Positions 1 through 8,843 of a stretch of DNA of 64,000 nt are shown piece by piece. The DNA is from an uncultured Paracoccaceae bacterium (GTDB lineage Bacteria > Pseudomonadota > Alphaproteobacteria > Rhodobacterales > Rhodobacteraceae): positions 124,001-188,000 of the forward strand of contig CANMQJ010000001.1 of the NCBI GenBank assembly GCA_947500005.1, given 5' to 3'. The position numbers and the translations under genes are program-made. How positions within the stretch are numbered: the first letter of the stretch is position 1; each line of letters starts with the position of its first letter. A model generated the notes under the pieces. It worked only from the letters and a program-made list of their open reading frames with translations, did no database searches and had not been told where the DNA came from.

Positions 1-91
1 TCCTGTTGTTGCCGAGATGGTGTGCAGATTGTTCCTGATTGTTCTCGACGGGTAGACCTCTGTTGGCGTTCGTGTATATGACGCAGCGACC

Positions 92-112
92 CCGCCCCTC
101 GGCGGTTTTTTT
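92..112 (+). terminator. Rho-independent terminator or leader attenuator before sat
   Basis: A short GC hairpin (CCGCC, four-base loop, GGCGG) is followed directly by seven T residues, the classic intrinsic terminator layout. It ends 21 bases before the sat/cysC start codon. It may end an upstream transcript that begins outside the window, or attenuate a sat leader. The sequence alone does not decide between these. Confidence 0.6.
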
Positions 113-133
113 CAGGTTTCGAGAGAATTGAAT

Positions 134-1852
134 ATGACAATGTTGGCAAATCTTGCTCCGATATCCGAGCTATATGTCTCCTACGACAGCGCGCAGAAGT
201 TGAAAGTCGAGGCCGCCGATCTGGTCAGCCACGACCTCAGCCCGCGCCAGATCTGCGATCTGGAATTGCTGATGAACGGCGGGTTCAATCCGCTCAAGGG
301 GTTCCTGTCGGAAGCGGATTACAACGGTGTCGTGGACAACATGCGCCTGGCGGACGGAACGCTCTGGCCGATGCCGATCACGCTCGACGTCTCCGAGAAA
401 TTCGCCGAATCGATCGAACTGGGACAGGATATCGCGCTGCGCGACCAGGAAGGCGTGATTCTGGCGACCATGACCGTCACCGACCGCTGGACCCCGGACA
501 AGTCGCGCGAGGCGGAAAAGGTCTTTGGCGCTGATGATTCCGCGCACCCTGCGGTGAACTACCTTCACAACGTGTCCGGCAAGGTCTATCTCGGCGGACC
601 GGTGACCGGAATCCAGCCGCCGGTGCACTACGATTTCCGCGGCCGTCGCGACACCCCGAACGAGCTGCGGGCCTATTTCCGCAAGCTGGGCTGGCGCCGC
701 GTCGTCGCCTTCCAGACGCGCAACCCCCTGCACCGCGCGCACCAGGAACTGACCTTCCGCGCCGCGAAAGAGGCGCAGGCCAACTTGCTGATCCATCCGG
801 TGGTCGGCATGACCAAGCCCGGCGATGTCGATCATTTCACCCGCGTGCGCTGCTACGAGGCGGTTCTGGACAAGTACCCGGCGGCGACCACGTCGATGAG
901 CCTTCTGAACCTGGCGATGCGCATGGCCGGCCCGCGCGAGGCCGTCTGGCACGGGATCATCCGCCGCAACCACGGGTGCACCCATTTCATCGTCGGCCGC
1001 GACCATGCCGGCCCGGGCAAGAACAGCCAGGGCGAGGATTTCTACGGCCCCTATGACGCGCAGGACCTGTTCCGCCAGCACCAGGACGAGATCGGCATCG
1101 AGATGGTCGATTTCAAACACATGGTCTATGTGCAGGAACGCGCCCAATACGAGGCGATGGACGAGATCGAGGATCGCGACAACGTCACCATCCTGAACAT
1201 CTCGGGCACCGAATTGCGCCGCCGCCTTCGCGAGGGTCTGGAAATACCAGAGTGGTTCTCCTTCCCCGAGGTGGTGACGGAACTGCGTCATCGCTACCCG
1301 CCGCGCAGCCAGCAGGGCTTTACCGTGTTCTTCACGGGCTTCTCCGGCTCGGGCAAATCGACCATCGCAAACGCGCTGATGGTCAAACTGATGGAGATGG
1401 GGGACCGCCCCGTGACATTGCTCGACGGCGATATCGTGCGCAAGAACCTCAGCTCCGAGCTGGGCTTCTCGAAAGAGCACCGCGACCTCAACATCCGCCG
1501 CATCGGCTATGTTGCTTCCGAGATCACCAAGAACGGCGGTATCGCCATCTGTGCTCCCATCGCGCCCTACGCCGCCACCCGCCGCGCGGTGCGCGAGGAG
1601 ATCGAACAGTTCGGTGCATTCTGCGAGGTGCATGTCGCGACCTCTATCGAGGAATGCGAGCGCCGTGACCGCAAGGGGCTCTACAAACTTGCGCGCGAAG
1701 GCAAGATCAAGGAGTTCACCGGAATTTCGGACCCTTACGACGTGCCCGAGAACCCGGAACTGAGCGTCGAGACCGAGAATGTCGATGTCGACAACTGTGC
1801 GCACCAGGTGATCCTGAAGCTGGAGAGCATGGGCCTGATCGGCACACGCTAA
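134..1852 (+). CDS. sat/cysC: Bifunctional sulfate adenylyltransferase / adenylylsulfate kinase
   Basis: This fused enzyme makes APS from ATP and sulfate, then phosphorylates it to PAPS, for assimilatory sulfate activation in the cytoplasm. The N-terminal two thirds is ATP sulfurylase, with QTRNPLHRAH near residue 195 and GRDHAGPGKN near 295. The C-terminal third is APS kinase, with the P-loop GFSGSGKST near residues 401-409 and the LDGD motif after it. At 572 residues it matches the usual length of the fused form. I chose ATG 134, preceded by GAGAG; a TTG two codons earlier is possible. No cys genes flank it in the window, and a terminator-like hairpin follows at 1886-1914. Confidence 0.95.
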   Translation: MTMLANLAPISELYVSYDSAQKLKVEAADLVSHDLSPRQICDLELLMNGGFNPLKGFLSEADYNGVVDNMRLADGTLWPMPITLDVSEKFAESIELGQDIALRDQEGVILATMTVTDRWTPDKSREAEKVFGADDSAHPAVNYLHNVSGKVYLGGPVTGIQPPVHYDFRGRRDTPNELRAYFRKLGWRRVVAFQTRNPLHRAHQELTFRAAKEAQANLLIHPVVGMTKPGDVDHFTRVRCYEAVLDKYPAATTSMSLLNLAMRMAGPREAVWHGIIRRNHGCTHFIVGRDHAGPGKNSQGEDFYGPYDAQDLFRQHQDEIGIEMVDFKHMVYVQERAQYEAMDEIEDRDNVTILNISGTELRRRLREGLEIPEWFSFPEVVTELRHRYPPRSQQGFTVFFTGFSGSGKSTIANALMVKLMEMGDRPVTLLDGDIVRKNLSSELGFSKEHRDLNIRRIGYVASEITKNGGIAICAPIAPYAATRRAVREEIEQFGAFCEVHVATSIEECERRDRKGLYKLAREGKIKEFTGISDPYDVPENPELSVETENVDVDNCAHQVILKLESMGLIGTR

Positions 1853-1885
1853 GCCCCGATCCGGGACTTGTTGACGACAAGCCAT

Positions 1886-1914
1886 CCCTTGCCACGCCAC
1901 ATGCGGGGCAAGGG
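1886..1914 (+). terminator. Hairpin downstream of sat/cysC
   Basis: An 8-base perfect inverted repeat (CCCTTGCC and GGCAAGGG) encloses a 13-base loop 34 bases after the sat/cysC stop. No T run follows, so this is a weak terminator or an mRNA-stabilising stem. Confidence 0.35.
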
Positions 1915-1922
1915 AGCCGGGC

Positions 1923-2213
1923 ATGAACCTGTTTCTTCCCGGCACACCTCACGATACCGGTGGTCTCAACCCCTTGATTGCCGCGCGGGATGGCCGCGTC
2001 CCGGCCCCGGGCAATGAGGACACTGGCAAGTTATCGATTGCAGCCGACACACCGGGCCTGCATAGCACGACCTGTATCCGCTGCTTCAATGCCTCGGACG
2101 CTACCACGGGCCCGATGACCCGGGCGCTTGTCGACGGCGTGGAACGAAATCCAACTGCTGCCGGGTCTCGAAACGGTCGACCGGCTGGACCAAGGCTACA
2201 GCGAGGCGAGTAG
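1923..2213 (+). other. Doubtful 96-codon ORF, possible gene remnant
   Basis: The 343 bases between sat/cysC and the glycosyltransferase hold an ORF with a fair ribosome site (GGGAG six bases before ATG). I recognise no family. The codon pattern changes near 2139: the given frame becomes rich in unusual codons, while another frame (about 2119-2244) reads coding-like, with WNEIQLLPGLETVDRLDQGY, up to a TAA inside the oppositely oriented glycosyltransferase. This looks more like a frameshifted or truncated remnant than a working gene, but it may be chance in GC-rich DNA. Confidence 0.2.
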
Positions 2214-3056
2214 CGCCCGGGCGGCTCTCATCTCGAAGCCGCAATAACTCTCGGCCACTGGCTGCAAGGCGCGCAGAGCAGGTAGGCGCGCAGCGTACTC
2301 GATCTCGCTCATCGCGGCAACGGCGGTGCGGATCTCGGCCTCCGACCGGCATTCGACGACTCCGTCCACGGGCATGAAATCCCGCAGATTGGGACAGCCC
2401 CAATAGATCGGAACCGTTTCGCAGAGGATCGAGTCGATCAGTTTCTCCGAGAAGTAATTCCTCTCACGCACATTCTCGATCACTATGGAATAACGATAGG
2501 GCGCCAGACCCTCGGACTTCGCCTCGAACGGGATGTAGCCCCTGCCCAGGATGTCGACGGGTTGACCGTTTTCGCGCGCCCAGTCGGCAACCGCATGGCG
2601 CAGTTTGTGGCCCTCACTGTCACGCTTCGCCGAGGCGATCAGCGAACACATCCGGCTCTTGCTCGTATCCAGATCGCGCCATTCCGGTACCCATGTGGTC
2701 CCCAGCGGGACGAAGACCGCATTGGGCAGCGTGTCGAGAAGACTTTGATGAAAAGTCAGAATCCGGCAGAAACGGCGATGGGTCAGGCGCAACAGATTGA
2801 TATGTTTGCGGTGAATCACTGCCGGTTCGCCCATCAAGAGAGAGATCCGGGCCCTGGTTCCGCGACGAAGACGAAAGTGGACCGATGTATCGGGAAAAAC
2901 GATCAGGTGATCCCGTTCGGTCAAATCCCCCACGGTGCCATTTTCAAGACGCTTCGGACAGCCCAGCGGCCATATGAGATCGGACGCCGGCACGGCGGCG
3001 ACCTTCGGTCCCAGCTTTCGACCATAGGGCAGAACGGCAATGGCGGGTTGGGTCAC
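2196..3056 (-). CDS. GT10-like (fucosyltransferase-type) glycosyltransferase
   Basis: This is probably a sugar-nucleotide-dependent transferase acting on surface glycans. The C-terminal half carries the family 10 signature: YRYSIVIEN near residue 185, then SEKLIDSILCETVPIYWG around residues 197-215. This resembles the FENS...EKL..A...G.VPIYWG block that binds the nucleotide sugar in alpha-1,3-fucosyltransferases. The acceptor is unknown. The predicted protein is 286 residues from a GTG start that overlaps the stop codon of the upstream PhzF gene by four bases (GTGA), so the pair is probably translationally coupled. The same frame stays open further upstream, but that part only shadows the PhzF gene. 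No other polysaccharide genes lie nearby. Confidence 0.72.
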   Translation of the reverse strand: MTQPAIAVLPYGRKLGPKVAAVPASDLIWPLGCPKRLENGTVGDLTERDHLIVFPDTSVHFRLRRGTRARISLLMGEPAVIHRKHINLLRLTHRRFCRILTFHQSLLDTLPNAVFVPLGTTWVPEWRDLDTSKSRMCSLIASAKRDSEGHKLRHAVADWARENGQPVDILGRGYIPFEAKSEGLAPYRYSIVIENVRERNYFSEKLIDSILCETVPIYWGCPNLRDFMPVDGVVECRSEAEIRTAVAAMSEIEYAARLPALRALQPVAESYCGFEMRAARALLASL

Positions 3057-3943
3057 GCGCGCGGCTCTTCGGTCAGATTGACCTGTCCCCGCATCAAGAC
3101 GAAACCGGACCCGGCGACGCGGACCCCGGTCATTGCGTCGGCCGGTCCCTGCCGCGTCACCCGCGCCTGCCCCGCGCGCCCCATGCCATGCCCCTGCTCG
3201 GCAACGAAGCTCTCCTTCGCCAGCAACCCACGCTGCCAGAGATAGGCGGCCATGGCCCCCGTTGCCGAGCCCGTGAACGGATCTTCCGGCGGGCTGGGCG
3301 GGGCCAGGATCAGCCGGGAAAACGTATCCCCCGCATCCGTCGCTCCACCCAGGGTGACGAGGAACGGCTCCACCAGGTCCGCGCCCCCTGCCCCGGTCTG
3401 CACAGCCAAAGCCTCGAGCCCGGCGATATCGATCCGCGCCCGTTCCAGGGCCGCGCGATCCCGCAACAGCGTGATGCAGAAGGGCAACCCGGTCGAGACC
3501 ACCTGCGGCGGCGCGACGATGTCCTGCGGGTCGAGCGAAACGGCGCGGGCCACGGCCTCGGCCGACACCTCGGGCCCGAATTCCGGCGCGCGCTGGGTCA
3601 TCTCGATCTCGTCGCCGGTGAATCGTATCGGTATGATCCCGGCACCGGTTTCCAGCGTGAGGCTGTTTCCTGTCACCAGCCCGCGTGACCGCAAGGCGGC
3701 AACGGTCGCGATGGTCGGGTGACCGGCAAAGGGAATTTCGCGGCTGGCAAGGAAATAGCGGACACGCAGATCCGCCTGTTCTGAGGGGCCGGTAAAGGTG
3801 CATTCTACCAGAGAGGTCTCGCGGACGAAGGCCATGCAGGTCTCGACCGAAAGTTCCGCTCCGTCATGGACCACGGCACAGCCATTTCCACCGAAAGCCC
3901 GGTCGGTAAAGGCATCTACCCAGTCGAACTCGAACCAGCGCAT
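3053..3943 (-). CDS. PhzF family isomerase
   Basis: This belongs to the PhzF/diaminopimelate-epimerase fold family of cytoplasmic isomerases. Most members outside phenazine clusters have no known substrate. The N-terminal half shows DAFTDRAFGGNGCAVV, the SLVECTF segment with the likely catalytic Glu at residue 47, and GHPTIA. The second half repeats the fold, with GSATGAMAAYL. The length of 296 residues fits the family. I chose ATG 3943 because GGAGG lies eight bases upstream; an in-frame start 11 codons earlier lacks a ribosome site. The gene is coupled to the glycosyltransferase downstream. No phenazine genes are nearby, so a phenazine role is not implied. Confidence 0.88.
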   Translation of the reverse strand: MRWFEFDWVDAFTDRAFGGNGCAVVHDGAELSVETCMAFVRETSLVECTFTGPSEQADLRVRYFLASREIPFAGHPTIATVAALRSRGLVTGNSLTLETGAGIIPIRFTGDEIEMTQRAPEFGPEVSAEAVARAVSLDPQDIVAPPQVVSTGLPFCITLLRDRAALERARIDIAGLEALAVQTGAGGADLVEPFLVTLGGATDAGDTFSRLILAPPSPPEDPFTGSATGAMAAYLWQRGLLAKESFVAEQGHGMGRAGQARVTRQGPADAMTGVRVAGSGFVLMRGQVNLTEEPRA

Positions 3944-4020
3944 CTTTTGACCTCCGCGTTTTCCTGCCACGGCCACGGTATCGCGCCCGCAGCAGGAAAT
4001 GTCACGCAGAGATCGGCGGC

Positions 4021-4245
4021 TCAGTGCACGGCGACCGGCGAGAGGTCGTTCTGACGCGCGAGCACGAAGGCAAGGCGCCGGTCGGCGACAAGGGCCAATT
4101 GCTCGCCCTGTGAGTTATGGACGGCATAAAGGTGATCGAGATCGCCCGCCTGGGTCCGAAGCTCGTCCGGCAGATCGGCCACGTCCACCGTCTTTACATA
4201 GACGATGCGGCCGCCGTCCTGTTTGATATCGTATGGTGTATTCAT
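4021..4245 (-). CDS. DUF1150 family protein
   Basis: This 74-residue soluble protein has no known biochemical activity. The family is found in alphaproteobacteria, usually beside a small heat-shock protein, and the same pairing occurs here: it starts three bases after the Hsp20 stop codon, so the two form an operon. Visible features are a short acidic, hydrophobic core (DVADLPDELRTQAGDLDHLYAVH) and no signal peptide or membrane segment. Co-expression with Hsp20 suggests a link to protein quality control, which is inference from position only. Confidence 0.8.
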   Translation of the reverse strand: MNTPYDIKQDGGRIVYVKTVDVADLPDELRTQAGDLDHLYAVHNSQGEQLALVADRRLAFVLARQNDLSPVAVH

Positions 4246-4248
4246 GGC

Positions 4249-4668
4249 TTATCCCTTCCTGATATTGATCGTCTGCACCACGGCATCGGGCACGGCGCGG
4301 CTCAGGTCGACATGGAGCAGGCCGTTTTCCATCACGGCCTCGCCCACTTCGACCCCGTCGGCCAGGACGAACATGCGCTGGAATTGTCGCGCAGCGATTC
4401 CGCGATGCAGGAATACGCGCCCCTCACTGTCATCGGCCTGGCGTCCGCGGATCACGAGTTGCCTGTCCTCGACGGTGATCGACAGGTCCTCTTCGGCAAA
4501 ACCCGCCACCGCCAGCGTGATGCGATAGGAGTTGTCCGAGGTCTGCTCGATATTATACGGCGGATAGCCATCATTGCCGGACTTCGCGGAGCGCTCCAGA
4601 AGGCGCTCAAGCTGTTCGAAGCCCAGCAGGTGGGGATAGGATCCCAAAGTCAGTTTCGACACGGTCAT
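4249..4668 (-). CDS. Hsp20 / alpha-crystallin small heat-shock protein
   Basis: This is an ATP-independent holdase that binds unfolding proteins in the cytoplasm. The 139-residue protein has the alpha-crystallin domain from about residue 38 to 130. AVAGFAEEDLSITVEDRQLVI forms the first strands, followed by a basic segment containing GIAARQFQR. It ends with an INI motif, the IxI type used for oligomer assembly. It resembles the IbpA/HspA class. It is the first gene of an operon with DUF1150. No clear sigma-32 promoter or ROSE-type leader was identified in the 156 bases before it. Confidence 0.93.
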   Translation of the reverse strand: MTVSKLTLGSYPHLLGFEQLERLLERSAKSGNDGYPPYNIEQTSDNSYRITLAVAGFAEEDLSITVEDRQLVIRGRQADDSEGRVFLHRGIAARQFQRMFVLADGVEVGEAVMENGLLHVDLSRAVPDAVVQTINIRKG

Positions 4669-4824
4669 CGTCCTTCAACTTCAAAGCGACGTGGCGCACG
4701 GCCCCGAACCGGCAACCGTACGCGCTGAATATGGGGAGAAAGGCGCAGGACCACAAGGTCTAGGCGAAAACATCCTGAACGCGTATCCTGCGAAATAACC
4801 ACAAGAAACAAGAGCTGAGTCGCC

Positions 4825-5049
4825 ATGAACGCCCCCACGGACCTCTCCATGAAAACCGATGACGTGCTGCGGACCGAACTCGAAGTGTTCCGCCGGCAGC
4901 ACCGCGATCTGGACGAGGCGATCGAGGCGCTCGAGGCCAAGGGAACGGCGGACCAGTTGACCATCAAACGGCTCAAGAAACAGAAGCTCCGCCTCAAGGA
5001 CCTGATCGCATTGATCGAGGATCGCCTCACACCCGACATCATCGCCTGA
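4825..5049 (+). CDS. DUF465 (YdcH-like) coiled-coil protein
   Basis: This 74-residue protein consists almost entirely of heptad-like charged helix, with a LDEAIEALEAKG segment and a KRLKKQKLRLKDLI stretch typical of DUF465. The function of the family is unknown. It has no signal peptide and is probably cytoplasmic. The start ATG has a weak upstream site (AGCTGAGTCGCC). A second ATG nine codons later gives the shorter form seen in some relatives. It is divergent from the hsp20 operon. Confidence 0.8.
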   Translation: MNAPTDLSMKTDDVLRTELEVFRRQHRDLDEAIEALEAKGTADQLTIKRLKKQKLRLKDLIALIEDRLTPDIIA

Positions 5050-5116
5050 AACCGGAAATGCTCCCGCCCGAAGCGCCATGCCCGGCTGCGCCGGCCACTG
5101 GCTTCGGTTGGGCCGC

Positions 5117-5205
5117 GCAGCGCGCCTTGCGCGCTGCGTCTGCGCCGGGCCCGAAGGGCGCGGCGCCACGCCCAACGGGAGGGATGCCATCTTCGATGGC
5201 GTCCC
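5117..5205. repeat. Pair of intergenic hairpins (possible repeated element)
   Basis: The 257 bases between the DUF465 gene and purE contain two strong dyads. GCAGCGCGC/GCGCGCTGC with a three-base loop lies at 5117-5137. GGGATGCCATC/GATGGCGTCCC with a TTC loop and one G-T pair lies at 5181-5205. No T run follows either. Such GC hairpins recur between genes in this family. Whether this one is repeated elsewhere in the genome cannot be seen here. Confidence 0.45.
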
Positions 5206-5306
5206 GACGGGCGGGAGCCCCTTCTTCCCCTGATCGCCGCGCCATTGCCGCCTTGCCTCGCCCCGATCAGCGGCTATAGTGCGCGCTCTTTCGCAGGGAG
5301 CCGGGC

Positions 5307-5795
5307 ATGATCACGATACAGGTGGGCATCATCATGGGCAGCCAGTCGGACTGGCCGACCATGCGCGAGGCGGCCGAGATCCTGGACGCGCTCGAAGTTC
5401 CCTACGAAGCCCGCATCGTCTCGGCCCATCGAACCCCGGACAGGCTGTGGGACTATGGTCGCCGCGCAGTGGAGCGCGGGTTGCATGTCATCATCGCGGG
5501 CGCGGGCGGTGCAGCGCATCTTCCCGGCATGATGGCCTCGAAGACCAGAGTCCCTGTGATTGGCGTCCCGGTGCAGACACGCGCACTCTCCGGCGTCGAT
5601 TCGCTCTATTCCATCGTGCAAATGCCCAAGGGCTATCCCGTGGCCACGATGGCCATCGGCGCAGCGGGTGCGGCGAACGCGGGGCTGATGGCCGCCGGGA
5701 TCCTCGCGTTGCACGATCCGGCGCTCGCTGACCGGCTCGACGCATGGCGCATGGCCCTTTCAGAGTCCATTCCGCAGGAACCCAGCGATGACTGA
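5307..5795 (+). CDS. purE: 5-(carboxyamino)imidazole ribonucleotide mutase
   Basis: PurE converts N5-CAIR to CAIR in purine biosynthesis, after PurK. The 162-residue protein has the class I PurE signature: GSQSDWPTM near residue 10 for phosphate and carboxylate binding, [13 protein letters not shown] near residue 39 with the catalytic His, and the [11 protein letters not shown] loop near residue 64. The start has GGGAGCC upstream. It overlaps purK by eight bases, so the two are co-translated, as their consecutive reactions would suggest. Confidence 0.97.
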   Translation: MITIQVGIIMGSQSDWPTMREAAEILDALEVPYEARIVSAHRTPDRLWDYGRRAVERGLHVIIAGAGGAAHLPGMMASKTRVPVIGVPVQTRALSGVDSLYSIVQMPKGYPVATMAIGAAGAANAGLMAAGILALHDPALADRLDAWRMALSESIPQEPSDD

Positions 5796-6861
5796 ACCAC
5801 TTTCCCCCGGCGCCACCATCGGCATTCTCGGTGGCGGCCAGTTGGGCCGCATGCTCTCGGTCGCGGCCGCGCGGCTCGGGTTCAAGACCTGCATCTACGA
5901 ACCCGGCGGGGATTGTCCGGCCAGCCATGTCGCCAATTTCCACCTGCGGGCGGAATATGACGACGAAGCCGCGCTGAACCGCTTTGCCGAGGCGGTCGAC
6001 GTGATCACCTACGAGTTCGAGAACATCCCGACCGAGGCGCTCGACCTGCTCGAGGCGCACCGACCCATCCGCCCGGGCCGCGAGGCGCTGCGCGTCAGCC
6101 AGGACCGGCTGATCGAAAAACGGTTTCTGCGCGATCTCGGGCTTATGACCGCGCCGTTCGCCGCGATCGATGATGCGGCCGACCTGACGGCAGCGTTGGA
6201 AGAGATCGGCCCCCCTGCCATCCTCAAGACACGACGCTTCGGTTATGACGGCAAGGGTCAGGCCCGGCTGCACAGCGCCGGCGACGCCGGGGATGCGCTG
6301 GCAGACATGGCAGGGGCGCCAGCGATCCTCGAAGGCTTCGTCGACTTCAGCCACGAGGTCTCGGTCATCGCCGCGCGCAGCATCACGGGAGAGGTTGCCT
6401 GTTTCGACCCCGGCGAGAACGTCCATCGTGATGGCATCCTGCGGACCACTACGGTTCCCGCCCGCATGACCGTGTCGCAACGCACCGATGCCGTGATTCT
6501 GGCGGGCCGGATCCTCAATGCGCTTGATTATGTCGGTGTGATGGGTGTCGAACTGTTCGTCACGCCGCAAGGACTGGTCGTCAACGAGATCGCGCCCAGA
6601 GTCCACAATTCCGGCCACTGGACGCAGAATGGCTGCGCCGTGGACCAGTTCGAACAGCATATCCGCGCCGTGGCCGGCTGGCCCCTGGGGGACGGACAGC
6701 GCCATTCGGATGTGGTGATGGAGAATCTGATAGGCGACGACATCGACCGGGTGCCTGACCTCGCGCGCGAGGCCGATACCGCCCTGCACCTCTACGGAAA
6801 GGCCGAAACCAAGCCCGGCCGCAAGATGGGGCACGTCAATCGCATTCTGCGGCTTGCCTGA
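5788..6861 (+). CDS. purK: 5-(carboxyamino)imidazole ribonucleotide synthase
   Basis: PurK is the ATP-grasp enzyme that makes N5-CAIR from AIR, bicarbonate and ATP, feeding PurE. The 357-residue protein opens with the nucleotide-fold motif GGGQLGRM, then carries [11 protein letters not shown] near residue 150, and ends with the ATP-grasp metal site [23 protein letters not shown] near 250-275. Its length is normal for the family. It overlaps the end of purE. The next gene is convergent and ends 25 bases away. Confidence 0.97.
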   Translation: MTEPLSPGATIGILGGGQLGRMLSVAAARLGFKTCIYEPGGDCPASHVANFHLRAEYDDEAALNRFAEAVDVITYEFENIPTEALDLLEAHRPIRPGREALRVSQDRLIEKRFLRDLGLMTAPFAAIDDAADLTAALEEIGPPAILKTRRFGYDGKGQARLHSAGDAGDALADMAGAPAILEGFVDFSHEVSVIAARSITGEVACFDPGENVHRDGILRTTTVPARMTVSQRTDAVILAGRILNALDYVGVMGVELFVTPQGLVVNEIAPRVHNSGHWTQNGCAVDQFEQHIRAVAGWPLGDGQRHSDVVMENLIGDDIDRVPDLAREADTALHLYGKAETKPGRKMGHVNRILRLA

Positions 6862-6886
6862 CGCGGGACTTGCCAGCCGGGTTGGG

Positions 6887-8035
6887 CTACCGGATCAGCC
6901 TGGCGGCGAGATCTCCCGAAAGGTGGCTGACACGTCCACCTGAAATCGTACCGGCAACGCGACCGGTGTCCTTTGCAAGGATGACCAGATCCGCGCGCAT
7001 CCCCGGGGACAGCCTGCCGCGATCGGTCAACCCCAAAGCCTTGGCGGGTCCAGCAGAAACCAGGTTCCATGCCGCCTCGAAGGGCAGAACGCCCGCCTCC
7101 GAGAGCATCAGAGCCGCACGTCGCGGACTTGGATAGTGGTAATCCGAAGCCAGCGCATCGCAAAATCCCATGGTCACCAGGTCAAGCGCGCTGACATTGC
7201 CCTTGTGTGACCCGCCGCGCACAAGGTTGGGTGCGCCCATCACGATGACATCCCCGCCCACGCGCGCCGCCTCGGCGGCCTCCAACGTCTCGGGAAACTC
7301 CGCGATCCGGACACCGCGCGCGCGCCAGAGCGCACGCATTTCAGCGGAGGTATCGTCATGGCTGCCCATCCGCACCCCCTGCTTCGCCAGCTTCGCCGAG
7401 AGACCATCGAGCGCTTGGGGCACGTCGGGCCCGCGCGCGTGCAGGGCCATAAGCATCTCCAGTTGCGCCTCGGGGCTGCGCCCGGCCTTCAGAGCCTGCC
7501 CTGCCAGCCGAGGCGGTTTTCGTCCCTGCGCCAGACGCTCATGCGGCAGGTGATCGTTGAATACGACGTAGTTGACCCCCCAACGCTCCAGCTTCTGGGC
7601 AAGCTCATCGTAATGCTCCAGCAGATGGGTCTCGAACCGAAGCTGGGCGCGCAGATCGCTCACCACCTGCGATCGGACCTCCGCCAGGGCGCTCAACACG
7701 CGGTGCGCGAAATCGGGGCCGCGCAACCCGCCCTCCCAGCTGTAGAATTGCGCCAGGACGGCGGTGGTTATCCCGTTCGCTGCAATCTCGGCTTCGGCGG
7801 CGATCAGCCCTTCGGTGGTGTCCTTCATCGCTCCGCGTCGCGGGGCCACGTGGGATTCGAACCCATCGCCATGCAGGTCGACGATGCCGGGCAGGATGCG
7901 ATATCCCGCAAGCTCGACCTCGCGCTGCCTGTCCTGTACCACGACACCATCGGCAATCGACAGCGGGACCTGGACAAGCCCCTCCCCGGGAAGAAGAATC
8001 TCGGCTCCGGTGAAGGTGAGGTTCAGCGTGCTCAA
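6887..8035 (-). CDS. phnM: Alpha-D-ribose 1-methylphosphonate 5-triphosphate diphosphatase (PhnM)
   Basis: PhnM removes pyrophosphate from the ribose-triphosphate phosphonate intermediate of the C-P lyase pathway. This 382-residue amidohydrolase-fold protein shows the metal-binding [15 protein letters not shown] near residue 50, the GSHDDT segment, and [15 protein letters not shown], which is distinctive of PhnM within the superfamily. ASDYHYPS supplies the late metal Asp. The start is a TTG overlapping the TGA of the upstream hydrolase gene (TTGA), giving close to the E. coli length; the open frame continues upstream but only shadows that gene. No other phn genes are in the window, so the remaining C-P lyase genes must be elsewhere if the pathway is complete. 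Confidence 0.88.
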   Translation of the reverse strand: MSTLNLTFTGAEILLPGEGLVQVPLSIADGVVVQDRQREVELAGYRILPGIVDLHGDGFESHVAPRRGAMKDTTEGLIAAEAEIAANGITTAVLAQFYSWEGGLRGPDFAHRVLSALAEVRSQVVSDLRAQLRFETHLLEHYDELAQKLERWGVNYVVFNDHLPHERLAQGRKPPRLAGQALKAGRSPEAQLEMLMALHARGPDVPQALDGLSAKLAKQGVRMGSHDDTSAEMRALWRARGVRIAEFPETLEAAEAARVGGDVIVMGAPNLVRGGSHKGNVSALDLVTMGFCDALASDYHYPSPRRAALMLSEAGVLPFEAAWNLVSAGPAKALGLTDRGRLSPGMRADLVILAKDTGRVAGTISGGRVSHLSGDLAARLIR

Positions 8036-8805
8036 CGGCTGGTCTCCGAAACCGGTTCGTTGCAATCCGTCCCTTCGCAGATCCGTTCGATTGCGCCGAA
8101 GACGGAGTCCAGCCACGAGATGTCCGGGTCGAAACGACCAAATTCGATGAAATGCAGCGCCTGCGCGATGACCCGTGGGTTGTTCATCATGAAGGTGTGC
8201 GTGACCGGCAGAACGATGTGATCGGCCATCCCCTCGACCCGGGTCGAGGCCACCGAAACCTTGCCGTCATCCGGCCCCTCGATCATCGCGGAAAATACCG
8301 GGTTCAAAGAGTTTTCCCCGGCGATCACGCCCAGTTCGAAATCCACCGGCGGCAGGTGGCGCGGAACGCTGTGCGGCCCGGTGCCAAGCGCCATTCCGGC
8401 CGGACCGTTGAGCAGGCCGAAGACCTCCCAGTCGCCCAGAGCATCCACCAGCTCGCTGCCCTGATTGGGCGGGCCGAGCATGACGACGCGGCCCAGCTGC
8501 TCGGGCAATCCCGTGCGCAGCCAGTAGCGGATCAGGATGCCTCCCATGGAATGTGAAACAAAATGAACGGGTTGCGTCTTGCAGCTTTCCATCGCCTGGG
8601 GCAGCGTGCTCATGGCCAGATCGGGGATCGGCAGGTCGGTCGAGGGATAGAAGGGCACGACCACGTCGAATCCGCGTGCGCGCAGAAGCTCCTCCATCAC
8701 CGTGAAGGAGGCGTCAGTTCGCGCAAGCCCGTGCAGCAGCACCACGCATTCGGCCCGCAAGGGGGCCGCGACAAGCGTAAGGACAAGGGCGAGGGTCAAG
8801 CGCAT
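8032..8805 (-). CDS. Secreted alpha/beta hydrolase (lipase-like)
   Basis: This is an exported esterase/lipase-fold enzyme of 257 residues. It begins with a Sec signal peptide ([20 protein letters not shown]), followed at once by the oxyanion-hole region [14 protein letters not shown]. The nucleophile elbow is SHSMGG near residue 90, and a late His lies in VTHTFMMNN. The arrangement matches the lipase class 2/triacylglycerol lipase group of alpha/beta hydrolases. The substrate is unknown. The gene directly precedes phnM with a four-base overlap, so they share a transcript. Confidence 0.85.
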   Translation of the reverse strand: MRLTLALVLTLVAAPLRAECVVLLHGLARTDASFTVMEELLRARGFDVVVPFYPSTDLPIPDLAMSTLPQAMESCKTQPVHFVSHSMGGILIRYWLRTGLPEQLGRVVMLGPPNQGSELVDALGDWEVFGLLNGPAGMALGTGPHSVPRHLPPVDFELGVIAGENSLNPVFSAMIEGPDDGKVSVASTRVEGMADHIVLPVTHTFMMNNPRVIAQALHFIEFGRFDPDISWLDSVFGAIERICEGTDCNEPVSETSR

Positions 8806-8843
8806 GGCGCAGCGATAGCCTGTCGCGCGCGGCGTGAAAAGCC

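Noticed and set aside
2196..3803. Extended 535-codon reading of the glycosyltransferase frame
   Set aside because: The upstream 250 codons are Arg/Gly/Ala-rich shadow of the PhzF gene; the GTG at 3056 overlapping the PhzF stop gives a normal family start.
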